In this document: piece by piece, positions 19,505 to 27,460 of the stretch
How the letters are laid out: each line of letters starts with the position of its first letter
How positions within the stretch are numbered: position 1 is the stretch's first letter
NCBI RefSeq assembly: GCF_900607225.1
Contig: NZ_LR027842.1
Location: 1 to 64,000, forward strand
Length of the DNA stretch: 64,000 nucleotides
DNA from: [Pseudopropionibacterium] massiliense
GTDB taxonomy: Bacteria; Actinomycetota; Actinomycetes; Propionibacteriales; Propionibacteriaceae
Reading direction: 5' to 3'
Notes under the pieces: model-generated
The model's input: the letters and a program-made list of their open reading frames with translations, nothing else
Database searches by the model: none
What the model was told of the DNA's origin: nothing
Program-made: the position numbers and the translations under genes

Positions 19505-20140
19505 TCACCTCCGGGCCAGGCCGGCCACCAGCGCCGGGACGTCGTCCGGGGTGACGGGACCCAGCCACTCCATGTCGGGCTGCACCACGACGACGGGGGC
19601 CCGGTTGCACGGGTAGCAGCAGCCCGTCGCGGTCAGCAGCACCGTTTCGTCCAGCGCCCCGGCCTCCGCCAGCGCCCGGCCGAGGGCCTCCTGCGTCTCG
19701 GGTGCGCCCTTCGCGTTGCAGCGCGGCCCGCGACACACCAGCACATGCCGGGAAACGGGCGGGGGTTGTTCCCAGTTCGGGTTGGTGAGGGAGTCGCGCG
19801 GCCCCAGGACGCGGGAGTCGTCGAGGCCGGGCAGCTGACCGGGCAGCCCGCGCAGGGGACGCCGGGAACACCACAGCTCCAGCAGCGGTCCCCGCGAGTC
19901 GAGCCACCAGCGCGCCACCCGTCCGAGCCACGACGCCGGACCCAGGTCGTCGCCGAAGGTGACGCCGACCAGATGCACCGGTTCCGGCCCGGTCCCGGCC
20001 AGCGCGTCCAGCTGGTTCACCAGCGCCGGCCCCTCGCCCTGCAGCACCGTCGCGTCGGCCCCCAGCCCGCCCGCGACCTCCGCCAGCTCCGGCCAGCGTG
20101 CCGCGTCGGACAGGGTGAGGGTGACCAGGAGGGTTCTCAT
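19505..20140 (-). CDS. CbiX-like plus thioredoxin-fold 2Fe-2S ferredoxin protein of the B12 uptake operon
   Basis: The product has 211 residues. The first about 120 resemble a CbiX/sirohydrochlorin-chelatase-like half domain (RTLLVTLTLSDAARWPELAE...VHLVGVTFGDDLGP). The C-terminal part is a ferredoxin of thioredoxin fold with four cysteines, in CRGPRCNAKG and TGCCYPCNRAPVVVV. The start overlaps the btuD stop by 4 bp (ATGA), so it is the last gene of the riboswitch-controlled operon. A role in cobalt or corrinoid handling is inferred from context. Confidence 0.7.
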   Translation of the reverse strand: MRTLLVTLTLSDAARWPELAEVAGGLGADATVLQGEGPALVNQLDALAGTGPEPVHLVGVTFGDDLGPASWLGRVARWWLDSRGPLLELWCSRRPLRGLPGQLPGLDDSRVLGPRDSLTNPNWEQPPPVSRHVLVCRGPRCNAKGAPETQEALGRALAEAGALDETVLLTATGCCYPCNRAPVVVVQPDMEWLGPVTPDDVPALVAGLARR

Positions 20141-20889
20141 CTGCGACTCCAGTTCACACGTCTGCGATCGTCCACCTCGACGCGCGCCGTCACCTCGAAG
20201 ACCTCGTCGATCATCTCCGCGGTGAGCACCTCCGCCATGGCCCCGTGGGCGTGGAGGCGACCCCGGTGCATCACCACCATGTCGCGGCAGAACGCGGCGG
20301 CCAGGTCCAGGTCGTGCAGGACGGCGACGACGGTCAGGTCGAGGCCGCTGACCCGCTCCAGGAAGTCCAGCTGGTGGCTGAGGTCGAGGTGGTTGGTGGG
20401 TTCGTCCAGCAGCAGGATCCGCGGCCGCTGCGCCAGCGACCGCGCCAGGTGGACGCGTTGGCGTTCCCCACCCGACAGCGTCGGCCAGCGCCGCGACGCC
20501 AGGTGCGTGACGGCCGCCACCTCCATCGCCTCGTCGACGGCACCCCGGTCGCGGTCCCGCGCACCCGGCCAGGACCCGACGTGCGGGATCCGTCCCAGCG
20601 CCACGACCTCGCGGACGGTCAGGTCGAGGTCGGTGCTGGGGTGCTGTTCCACCAGCGCGATCCGCCGGGCCCGTTCCCGGGGCGGCAGCGCGGCCAGGGG
20701 TTCGCCGTCCAGCAGCACCCGCCCGGCGGAGGGTGTCCGCAGGCCCGCGGCCAGGTGCATGACGGTGGTCTTCCCGGAACCGTTCGGGCCGACCAGCGCG
20801 GTCACGGTGTCGGCGGCGAAATCGACGTCGATGTCCTCGACGATGCGCCGCCCGCCGGCCTCCCACGCGATGTTCTCCAGGCGGATCAT
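20137..20889 (-). CDS. btuD: ABC transporter ATPase for cobalamin uptake
   Basis: The product has 250 residues: Walker A GPNGSGKTT, signature LSGGERQRVHLARSL, Walker B ILLLDEPTNHLDL and an H-loop His (AVLHDLDLA). The ATG overlaps the btuC stop (ATGA), and its own stop overlaps the next start. It energises the BtuC permease. Specificity for B12 follows from the upstream riboswitch. Confidence 0.9.
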   Translation of the reverse strand: MIRLENIAWEAGGRRIVEDIDVDFAADTVTALVGPNGSGKTTVMHLAAGLRTPSAGRVLLDGEPLAALPPRERARRIALVEQHPSTDLDLTVREVVALGRIPHVGSWPGARDRDRGAVDEAMEVAAVTHLASRRWPTLSGGERQRVHLARSLAQRPRILLLDEPTNHLDLSHQLDFLERVSGLDLTVVAVLHDLDLAAAFCRDMVVMHRGRLHAHGAMAEVLTAEMIDEVFEVTARVEVDDRRRVNWSRR

Positions 20890-21926
20890 GACTGGTCCGC
20901 CTGTCTGCGCAGCAGGAACACCAGCACGGGTGCGCCGATGACGGCGGTGATCACGCCGATCGGGACCTCCGTGCCGGGCCGTATCGTCCTGGCCAGGGTG
21001 TCGGCCACCAGCAGCAGGGCCGCCCCCGCCAACGCCGCCAGCGGCAGCAGCGTGCGGTGTCCCGGGCCGGTCGCGATCCTCACCAGGTGGGGGATGGTCA
21101 ACCCGACGAAACCGATCGGCCCCGCCACCGCCACCGTCGCGGCGGTGACGAGCGCCGTGACCACCAGCAGCGCCCAGCGCGCCCGGTTGACGCTGACCCC
21201 CAGCGAACGCGCCGAGGTCTCCCCGAACGCGAAGGCGTCGAGGGTGTTGGCGGCGAACAGCAGCGCCAGCACGGCCACTGCGGCGCAGCAGACCATGACC
21301 GTCGCGTTCGGCCAGCGCATGCCCGCGAACGACCCGAGCGTCCAGTTCATCACCGAGCGGGCGACGTCGCGCTGCCCGAAGACCATGATCGCCAGCGACG
21401 TGAACGCACCGCACAGCTGCCCGACGGCCACGCCCGCCAGGATCGTGCGGCCCGGCGGCAACGCGCCCGACCGGCCCGTCGCCATGCCCAGCACCAGGAT
21501 CATCGCCAGGATCGCGCCGCAGAAGGCCGCCACCGTCAGGGTCAGGGGAGCCGGGACGAACGGCAGGCTGATGCCGAACACCAGCACCGCCACCGCGCCG
21601 ACGGAGGCCCCGGAGGAGATGCCCAGCAGGTAGGGATCGGCCAGCTCGTTGCGGGTCAGCGACTGCAGCACCACCCCGCAGATCGCCAGCGCCGCACCCA
21701 CCGACAGGGCGCCCAGCACCCGCGGCATCCGCAGCTCCCACACGATCCGGTCGGTCTCCACCGTCACGTTCTCCCCGGCGATGATCGACAGGCGCCGCAG
21801 CACCACGTCGACGACGTCGCCCGCCGAGATGTCGGCCGAACCCGTCCCCAGGGCCACCGTGGCCGTCGCGGCGATGACCACGAGGAGGACCACCCCCAGC
21901 AGGGTGGATCCCAGCCAGCGGTTCAC
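20886..21926 (-). CDS. btuC: FecCD/BtuC-type permease for cobalamin uptake
   Basis: The product has 346 residues and about ten transmembrane helices. The FecCD-family pattern includes LRMPRVLGALSVGAALAICG near the N-terminus and GPIGFVGLTIPHLVR late in the protein (the coupling region). The GTG at 21926 lies 2 bp past the btuF stop. The longer reading frame upstream is a shadow inside btuF. Confidence 0.9.
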   Translation of the reverse strand: MNRWLGSTLLGVVLLVVIAATATVALGTGSADISAGDVVDVVLRRLSIIAGENVTVETDRIVWELRMPRVLGALSVGAALAICGVVLQSLTRNELADPYLLGISSGASVGAVAVLVFGISLPFVPAPLTLTVAAFCGAILAMILVLGMATGRSGALPPGRTILAGVAVGQLCGAFTSLAIMVFGQRDVARSVMNWTLGSFAGMRWPNATVMVCCAAVAVLALLFAANTLDAFAFGETSARSLGVSVNRARWALLVVTALVTAATVAVAGPIGFVGLTIPHLVRIATGPGHRTLLPLAALAGAALLLVADTLARTIRPGTEVPIGVITAVIGAPVLVFLLRRQADQS

Positions 21927-21928
21927 GC

Positions 21929-22918
21929 TCAGATCTTGGCGAGCTGCTCGGACACCGACGTGGCGCCGTCGACCAGCCTGATGCCGGGGGTGGATTCGGA
22001 GAACGGGATGGTGACGTAGGCCTTGTTCCTGACGGCCCTCAGCTGGCTGAGCACCGGGTCGGACTCCAGGTGGGCCTGTTTGTCCGCGGCGGTGGACCAG
22101 GACGCGTCGGCCAGGACGATGACGTCGGGATCGGCCTCGACCACCTTCTCCCAGGCGACGTTGTCCCAGCCCTTCGGGAGGTCCGCGAAGATGTTGGTGG
22201 CGCCCACCGCGTCGAGGATGATCTGCGGGCCGCCCCCGCCGGTGCCCGCGAACACGTCCTTGTCCCCGGAGTCGTACCACAGCACCTTCCGGCCCTTGCC
22301 GGCCGCCTGTTGCTTCAGCTCCGCCAGTTTCGCCTTCTGTTCCTCGACCAGCGTGGTGGCGCGCTCCTCCACCCGGAAGATGCGGGCGATGTCGGTGGCC
22401 TCGCCCCAGGCGGCCTCGATGGTGGCGGGGGTCTCGGCGCTGCCCTGCTCCTCGCAGCCGGACGGGCTCAGGTAGGTGCCCACGCTCTCGCCCTTCAGCT
22501 CGTCGCGGGTGCCGATGTTCTTCTCGGTGAACGCGGACGCGTAGGAGGCGTAGGCGAAGTCGGGTTTGACCGCCAGGAAGGCCTCCTTCGACGGGTACTT
22601 CTCCGCCAGCACCGGGATGGAGTCGTAGGCGCTCCTCCAGCGTTCCGGAACGGCGTCGTCGAGGTAGGCGGTGCCCTTCATGCTGCCCTCCAGACCGAGG
22701 GCCAGCATCACCTCGGTGGCGCCCTGGTTGAGGGTCACCGCGGCCTTCGGTGCCTCGGTGAAGGTTACCTCGACGCCGCAGTTGGTCAACGTCACGGGAG
22801 CCGAGGAGGACGACGAACCGGCGGGGGAGGACGCGGTGTTGGTGGGGGCGCCGGTGCAGCCTGCCAGCAGCAGGCCGGCGGCCAGGGCGCCGGTCAGGAC
22901 ACGGATGTGCGGACGCAT
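21929..22918 (-). CDS. btuF: Cobalamin-binding lipoprotein of an ABC importer
   Basis: The product has 329 residues. A lipoprotein signal peptide ends at the lipobox LLAGC (Cys near residue 21) and is followed by a Ser/Ala-rich linker. The class III solute-binding fold is seen from APKAAVTLNQGATEVMLALG to the C-terminal NKAYVTIPF...GATSVSEQL. GGAAAGAG precedes the ATG. It is the first gene after the cobalamin riboswitch, so it should be shut off when B12 is plentiful. Confidence 0.88.
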   Translation of the reverse strand: MRPHIRVLTGALAAGLLLAGCTGAPTNTASSPAGSSSSSAPVTLTNCGVEVTFTEAPKAAVTLNQGATEVMLALGLEGSMKGTAYLDDAVPERWRSAYDSIPVLAEKYPSKEAFLAVKPDFAYASYASAFTEKNIGTRDELKGESVGTYLSPSGCEEQGSAETPATIEAAWGEATDIARIFRVEERATTLVEEQKAKLAELKQQAAGKGRKVLWYDSGDKDVFAGTGGGGPQIILDAVGATNIFADLPKGWDNVAWEKVVEADPDVIVLADASWSTAADKQAHLESDPVLSQLRAVRNKAYVTIPFSESTPGIRLVDGATSVSEQLAKI

Positions 22919-22961
22919 GGGAACTCTTTCCAGTAGGGCCTTTTCGCGAGGCGTGGATCAG

Positions 22962-23127
22962 GGTCGTCGGCTGGTCTTCGGACTCGAGTTCGTTCCGTCA
23001 CGGACGCCTTCCCGGGATTCCTCCCAGTGGCCACGTGTCCGTGTGGTCCCTCTCACCGCTGCGCGTCAGTCCCGGATTCCCACCGGGTTCCCCGGCGCCT
23101 GGGGCGCCACCGACGAGCACACCGTAG
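22962..23127 (-). promoter_or_regulatory. Cobalamin (AdoCbl) riboswitch
   Basis: Read on the minus strand, the conserved core elements appear in the expected order: GGGAACCCGGTG, AATCCGGGACTG, GCAGCGGTGAGAG, GCCACTGGG, GGGAAGGC and finally GAGTCCGAAGACCAGCC. It sits about 45 bp upstream of the btuF ATG. The boundaries are approximate. Confidence 0.93.
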
Positions 23128-23224
23128 CAGTGTTGGGAGCGTTGCCCGCAAACGCCGCTCCCGGGTCGCCGGTTCGTCGTGGAATCCTGGTGCGGGGTGG
23201 GTCGGATGGCACTAGGTTGTTCCC

Positions 23225-24559
23225 GTGAGTCAACTCCGGACCCAGGCGCCCGCCGCCGCCCTGCGTGAACGACGCACCTCCTGGGGCAGGATCCTCAGCT
23301 GGTGCATGTGGGACTGGGGAACCCAGCCCTTCGCGACCGTCATCACCACCTTCGTGTTCAGCACCTACATCTCCTCCGGGTCGTTGTTCGGGGCCGGGTC
23401 CGGCGACGACACCCCGGCGATGATGATGGGTGTCGCGATGGCCGTGGCGGGGGTTCTCATCGCGCTGCTGGCGCCGGTGCTGGGGCAGGGAACCGATCGT
23501 TCCGGGAGGCGGATGTTTCACCTGCGCTGGCAGACGTGGGCGCTGGCGGCGGTCTCGGCGGCGCTGTGGTTCGTCGCGCCCGGGCAGCAGTACCTGTGGC
23601 TGGGCTTGGCGCTGCTCGGGATCGGCAACATCGTCTCCGAGGTGGCCAACGTCAACTACTACGCCGCCATCGACCAGGTGGCCACCCCCGGCAACGTCGG
23701 CCGCGTCTCCGGGTACGGCTGGGGCATGGGATACCTCGGCGGGATCGCGATCCTGCTGCTGATCGTCGCCGTCGCGGGCTCCGACATCGGCCCCGACGGG
23801 GTGCGCAACTCAATGCTGCTGTGCGGGGTGTGGACGGTGCTGTTCACCATTCCGTTGTTCATGGCCATCAAGGACCGGCCCGTGGCCTCCCCGCCGCCGC
23901 GCCAGTCGCCGGTGCGGGCCTACCGCGACCTCATAGGTTCCGTGATCCGCATCCACCGCGTCTCCCCGCACACGACCTGGTTCCTGCTGGCCTCCGCGCT
24001 GTTCCGCGACGGCCTGGCAGGGGTGTTCACCTACGGTGCGGTGCTGGCGAAACTGGTGTTCGGGTTCAGCACCGGCGAGGTGATCGTCTTCGGGGTGGTG
24101 GCCAACGTGGTCGCGGGGCTCGCGACCATCGTCTTCGGGCACCTGGACGACCGGACCGGGCCGAAACGGGTGATCCTGATCTCGCTGGGCGCGCTGGTGG
24201 GGTTGGGGTCGTGCATCTTCCTGCTCCACGACCGGGGGTCGGTGGTGTTCTGGATCTTCGGGATCGCCATGACCCTGTTCGTCGGTCCGGCGCAGTCGGC
24301 GTCGCGGTCCTTCCTGGCGCGTCTCATCCCCGAGGGGCGCTCCGGTGAGGTGTTCGGGCTGTACGCGACGACCGGCCGGGCGGTGTCCTTCCTGGCGTCG
24401 TCGCTGTGGGTGCTGTCCCTGTGGCTGGGATCGTTCCTCGTCCCGGCGGGCGAGTCGGCGGTGCACTTCGGCATCCTCGGGATCGTGCTGGTGCTGGCCG
24501 CCGGGCTGGTCGTGATGATTCCCGTGCGCGAGGCCCGGCAGGTCGTTCGTCGCGGATGA
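23225..24559 (+). CDS. MFS transporter, UMF1/Atg22-like family
   Basis: The product has 444 residues and 12 hydrophobic helices. CMWDWGTQPFATVITTFVF at the N-terminus is the hallmark of the UMF1 (Atg22-like) branch. GRRMFHLR after helix 2 and GHLDDRTGPKR between helices 8 and 9 are MFS loop motifs. It starts at a GTG at 23225 and is divergent from the B12 operon. The substrate is unknown, and proximity to btu does not prove a B12 link. Confidence 0.82.
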   Translation: MSQLRTQAPAAALRERRTSWGRILSWCMWDWGTQPFATVITTFVFSTYISSGSLFGAGSGDDTPAMMMGVAMAVAGVLIALLAPVLGQGTDRSGRRMFHLRWQTWALAAVSAALWFVAPGQQYLWLGLALLGIGNIVSEVANVNYYAAIDQVATPGNVGRVSGYGWGMGYLGGIAILLLIVAVAGSDIGPDGVRNSMLLCGVWTVLFTIPLFMAIKDRPVASPPPRQSPVRAYRDLIGSVIRIHRVSPHTTWFLLASALFRDGLAGVFTYGAVLAKLVFGFSTGEVIVFGVVANVVAGLATIVFGHLDDRTGPKRVILISLGALVGLGSCIFLLHDRGSVVFWIFGIAMTLFVGPAQSASRSFLARLIPEGRSGEVFGLYATTGRAVSFLASSLWVLSLWLGSFLVPAGESAVHFGILGIVLVLAAGLVVMIPVREARQVVRRG

Positions 24560-24675
24560 CCGGGGCGGGTCCGGTCGGCTCGGAATGCTTTCCGGGCCTC
24601 TGTTTCCGCGCGGCTGCTCGCCCCTGCGGTTCCGGCGGAGGCGCGAAACAGGAGTTCAGCGGTTAGGCTGGGGGC

Positions 24676-25575
24676 ATGTCCGACTGGTTTGCCATCAACG
24701 AAGACCTGTGGGGCACCGTCGCGGGATCAGAACCGCCGTTGTTCTACTTCTTCGACGGTTTCATCGATTCGGGACGCGTCGGTGCGACGCTGATCGAGGC
24801 CCTCCTGGAGCACTCCGAGCCTCAGCTGCTCGGGTCGTTCAGCATGGACCTCGTCCACGATTATCGCGCCCGTCGTCCCGCCATGGTCTTCGACCGCGAC
24901 CACTGGGCCTCGCTCGAGGAGCCAGTGCTGAACCTGCACCTGGCGCGCGACGCCGAGGGGATGCCGTACCTCGTGATGCGCGGCCCGGAACCCGATCACC
25001 GCTGGCAGTTGTTCCGCGACGAGCTGGTCGGGTTGATCGAGAAGCTCGACGTCTCGATGCTGCTGACCGGCTACGGCATGCCCATGGCCTTCCCGCACAC
25101 GCGCCCCACGCCCCTGGCCATCCACTCCACCGATCCGGAACTGAGGCAGGCGAACCCCCGCTGGATCGATCGTCTCGAGATCCCGGCCTCCTTCGCGTTC
25201 TACCTCGAGTACCATCTGGGTGCTCTCGGGATCAGCGTCTATGGTGCCGCCGCCCACGTGCCCCATTACCTCGCGAACGCCTCCTTCACGCAGGCCGCGG
25301 CCACCATTCTCCACCAGTACGTGGAGGTGACGGGACTGGCCCTGCCCACCGACGAGCTCGACCTGGCCGCCGAGGCCAACCTGATGTCCATCGAGGCCGA
25401 CACCCGCGGCGACGAGACCGCCCGCGAGCTGCTGCGCCAGCTCGAGGAGCAGTACGACCGCTACACCGAACCCACCGGCGAGGACCTGCCCTCCGCCGAC
25501 GAGATCGCGGCGGCGGTGGAGCGTTTCCTCGCCCAGCGCGACGACGGCAACCAGCCCCCGACCATGGGGGAGTGA
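24676..25575 (+). CDS. PAC2-family protein
   Basis: The product has 299 residues. PAC2 (proteasome assembly chaperone-like) features are FYFFDGFIDSGRVGATLIEALLE, the VLNLHLARDAEGMPYLVMRGPEPDHRW strand set, LLTGYGMPMAFPHTRP and SFAFYLEYHLGALG. Actinobacterial PAC2 proteins are conserved but poorly understood. The C-terminal about 80 residues form an acidic helical extension. It starts at the ATG at 24676. Confidence 0.85.
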   Translation: MSDWFAINEDLWGTVAGSEPPLFYFFDGFIDSGRVGATLIEALLEHSEPQLLGSFSMDLVHDYRARRPAMVFDRDHWASLEEPVLNLHLARDAEGMPYLVMRGPEPDHRWQLFRDELVGLIEKLDVSMLLTGYGMPMAFPHTRPTPLAIHSTDPELRQANPRWIDRLEIPASFAFYLEYHLGALGISVYGAAAHVPHYLANASFTQAAATILHQYVEVTGLALPTDELDLAAEANLMSIEADTRGDETARELLRQLEEQYDRYTEPTGEDLPSADEIAAAVERFLAQRDDGNQPPTMGE

Positions 25576-25603
25576 CCTGGACGCCGACCACACACCCACC
25601 CGG

Positions 25604-25825
25604 GTGACGCAGCACCTGCGGATGGACCGAACCCATCTGCACAGGCCTCTCGATTCCGGACGGATCCCGTCCCATCGCGTCGGCCGTGACCGGCGTGTTT
25701 CCGGACGCGACATCGCCGCCTTCGAGCGGCGTCGCCAGGAGGAACGCCGCGCACTCGCCGAATGTTTCGCCCGTGCAGAAACCATTCGCCGCGGTGCCGT
25801 CGATGAACTCGTGGTGGAACCGTGA
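25604..25825 (+). CDS. Excisionase-like (HTH_17) small DNA-binding protein, probably a remnant antitoxin
   Basis: The product has 73 residues from a GTG at 25604. RPLDSGRIPSHRVGRDRRVSG followed by DIAAFERRR matches the MerR-like excisionase/antitoxin pattern (LxxGxIPxxRVGxHRRV...DLxAY). The first HTH helix is only partly present, and the frame is open upstream into the end of the PAC2 gene without a good start, so the true start is unclear. The PIN-domain toxin that often follows such antitoxins is absent. A MITE end begins 36 bp downstream. Confidence 0.45.
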   Translation: MTQHLRMDRTHLHRPLDSGRIPSHRVGRDRRVSGRDIAAFERRRQEERRALAECFARAETIRRGAVDELVVEP

Positions 25826-25860
25826 CGTTCACCGCCGAGAAACATCGGCGTGTCGTATAG

Positions 25861-25874
25861 AGGCTTATTCACAG
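25861..25874. mobile_element. Solo end of the MITE-like element
   Basis: The 14-bp terminal sequence AGGCTTATTCACAG is identical to the ends of the 690-766 element. No matching interior follows, so this is either a truncated copy or, paired with the outer end at 26189, the left end of a composite about 329-bp unit. Confidence 0.5.
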
Positions 25875-25910
25875 GGTGCGGGCTGGGCTTAGTTGAACCC
25901 GCGCCAGTGG

Positions 25911-26034
25911 TTTGCTGGCCTTACCGATGTTTTGCTGGCCTTGTTCACGTTTGCCTGCGCTGTGAGGCCAGCAAACGTGAACAAGGCCAGCAAAACAGGA
26001 TTAGAGCCAGCAAAACAGCGATAAGGTCAGCAAA
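25911..26034. repeat. Repeat family B copy: six GGCCAGCAAA boxes at about 20-bp spacing in a long palindrome
   Basis: GGCCAGCAAA-like 10-mers occur on the minus strand at 25911 and 25931 and on the plus strand at 25966, 25985, 26005 and 26025, each 19-20 bp from the next of the same orientation. Arms 25929-25954 and 25971-25996 are perfect 26-bp reverse complements around a 16-nt loop. Shorter relatives lie at 1970-2082 and 31820-31945. The 25826-26247 gap contains no gene. Confidence 0.7.
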
Positions 26035-26113
26035 GTCTCGGGAGGGGAAGCGGGGAGCGAGGAAGCCGGATTCCTCACAATGTTCAACGCCCAAAGCCGC
26101 GGTGGTGGCAAGG

Positions 26114-26189
26114 AGGCTTATTCACAGACGGCGCCACGGTCGGTGAAACCCTGGCCAGGGTGCGGTTGAGGATGACTGTGAACAAGCCT
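26114..26189. mobile_element. 76-bp MITE-like element, second full copy
   Basis: The left end is AGGCTTATTCACAG (26114-26127). The right end is CTGTGAACAAGCCT (26176-26189), one mismatch from a perfect inverted repeat. The interior, reverse-complemented, aligns with that of the 690-766 copy (both begin CATCCTCAA and share a GGGTTTC block). No target duplication is visible. It lies 58 bp before the CRISPR array. Confidence 0.68.
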
Positions 26190-26247
26190 CCGGACTTGGG
26201 CGATCCCGAACCACCGAAACAAGTACACCGAAACGGTGGTGGCTCTG

Positions 26248-26504
26248 GTTTCAATCCGCCCTAAGGTTCGCGGTGGTTGCAGACCCATACCAATTTTCGT
26301 CTGGTTGGAGAACATGCACGTCGTTTCAATCCGCTCTAAGGTTCGCGGTGGTTGCAGACTTCTTTTAAATTCCAATCTGATGAAGGTCGGATTTTTGTTT
26401 CAATCCGCTCTAAGGTTCGCGGTGGTTGCAGACGCGGAGGCAAAGGCCAGTTTCAACTCGCTGAACTGTTTCAATCCGCTCTAAGGTTCGCGGTGGTTGC
26501 TGAC
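26248..26504 (-). CRISPR. Orphan CRISPR array: four 37-bp repeats, three spacers
   Basis: Repeats are at 26248-26284, 26323-26359, 26397-26433 and 26468-26504, beginning GTTTCAATCCGC and ending GGTTGCAGAC. Spacers are 38, 37 and 34 bp. On the minus strand the repeat ends in ATTGAAAC, a typical crRNA handle, so transcription is probably leftward. The first repeat has one change (GCCC for GCTC) and the last has one (CTGAC for CAGAC). The first two spacers are clearly AT-richer than the host. No cas gene lies in the window. Confidence 0.93.
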
Positions 26505-26763
26505 CCTACCCTCTGACGCGCTGTCCTGACAAGCCCTGTTGTGGTGTTCTTACACACCACACCCTTCCGTCCCTTCCAAGTAGCGGACAGAACCTGTCTG
26601 AAACCCCTTGTCAGGTGTCATACACACTTGAGGCTGTTTTCGGTGGCTCTCCAACACTCCTGTCCGGGGGTGTCTCTAAGATGCCCAGTTACGGGGGGTT
26701 GAGCATCTTCGTCGGAGTCTACCTCGGGTGATCGAGGGGGCTGGGGTGGTCGTTTGGCCGCCG
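26505..26763. other. Gene-free region next to the CRISPR array, possible leader
   Basis: The sequence is somewhat AT-richer than its surroundings and contains a CACACCACAC-type run. It lies on the side where a leader would be if the array is transcribed leftward. No gene or clear promoter can be named. Confidence 0.3.
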
Positions 26764-26860
26764 GGGTGGTTTCGACACGGGCTGCTCCTTCGCCGCGGCC
26801 CGGCTCAACCAGTTTCGGGAAGGTTTACGTCGCGGCCCGGCTCAACCGATTTCACGAGGT
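26764..26860. repeat. Dispersed repeat family A copy
   Basis: The unit is GGTTTCGACACGGGCTGCTC, then TTCGCCGCGGCCCGGCTCAA, followed by a second partial GTCGCGGCCCGGCTCAACC. It lies directly downstream of mogA. The same sequence recurs at 33044, 34541, 44311, 53404 and 54690. Confidence 0.75.
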
Positions 26861-26868
26861 TTCCCTGC

Positions 26869-27351
26869 TCAGTGATCGGCGCCGTCGAGCTGTTCGACGA
26901 GGTGCTGCAGCAGCGGGCCGGCGACCTCGATGGTGTCGGAGGCGCCGCCCTCGGAGCCGGGCGCATTGATGATGATCGCGCGGGTCCCGGCGCACTCCAC
27001 CACCCCCGCCAGGCCCCGCGACAGCAGGGCGCGGGGGGTCTTCTCGGCGCCGTGACGGCGAATGGCCTCCATGATTCCGGGCAGTTCGCAGGCGAGCAGG
27101 TCGAGGGTGGCCTCGACGGTGACGTCGCGCGGCCCGACGCCCGTGCCTCCGGTGGTGAGCACCACCCGCGACCCGGAGGCGACGGCCTCCCGGATGGCGG
27201 CGCGGATCATGACGAGATTGTCGGGCACCACCCTCGGGTCGCGGGTCTCGAACCCCAGCCCGCTCAGTGCCTCCCGCAGCAATGGTCCGGAACGGTCGGA
27301 GTAGGCCCCGGAGACTGCTCGGTCCGAACACGTGATCACTGCGGCCAACAT
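26869..27351 (-). CDS. mogA: MogA/MoaB-type molybdenum cofactor biosynthesis protein
   Basis: The product has 160 residues. It adenylylates molybdopterin before molybdenum insertion. Family motifs are VITCSDRAVSGAYSDRSGP at the N-terminus, VVLTTGGTGVGPRDVTVEAT in the middle and INAPGSEGGASD towards the C-terminus. It starts at the ATG at 27351. No other moa/moe gene is in the window, so it stands alone here. Confidence 0.9.
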   Translation of the reverse strand: MLAAVITCSDRAVSGAYSDRSGPLLREALSGLGFETRDPRVVPDNLVMIRAAIREAVASGSRVVLTTGGTGVGPRDVTVEATLDLLACELPGIMEAIRRHGAEKTPRALLSRGLAGVVECAGTRAIIINAPGSEGGASDTIEVAGPLLQHLVEQLDGADH

Positions 27352-27396
27352 GCGGGAAATCGTAGCTCCTGTGCCGTGATGCTCGCCGGGTCAGGG

Positions 27397-27439
27397 GTCC
27401 CTCCCGGGAAACCGGTGGGCCCGGATTCCCGGGAGGGAC
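27397..27439 (-). terminator. Hairpin downstream of the first alpha/beta-hydrolase-like gene
   Basis: GTCCCTCCCGGGAA (27397-27410) pairs perfectly with TTCCCGGGAGGGAC (27426-27439). It is positioned 20 bp past the stop at 27461 on the minus strand. Confidence 0.65.
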
Positions 27440-27460
27440 GCACCCGGATGCTCCCTCCGC

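Noticed and set aside
23225-24559. The UMF1-type MFS as a B12 transporter
   Set aside because: It is divergent from the riboswitch-controlled operon and no riboswitch precedes it. Proximity alone is not enough.
26118-26375. An 85-residue minus-strand frame across the CRISPR array
   Set aside because: It contains the translated CRISPR repeats (SLQPPRTLERIET) and is not a protein gene.
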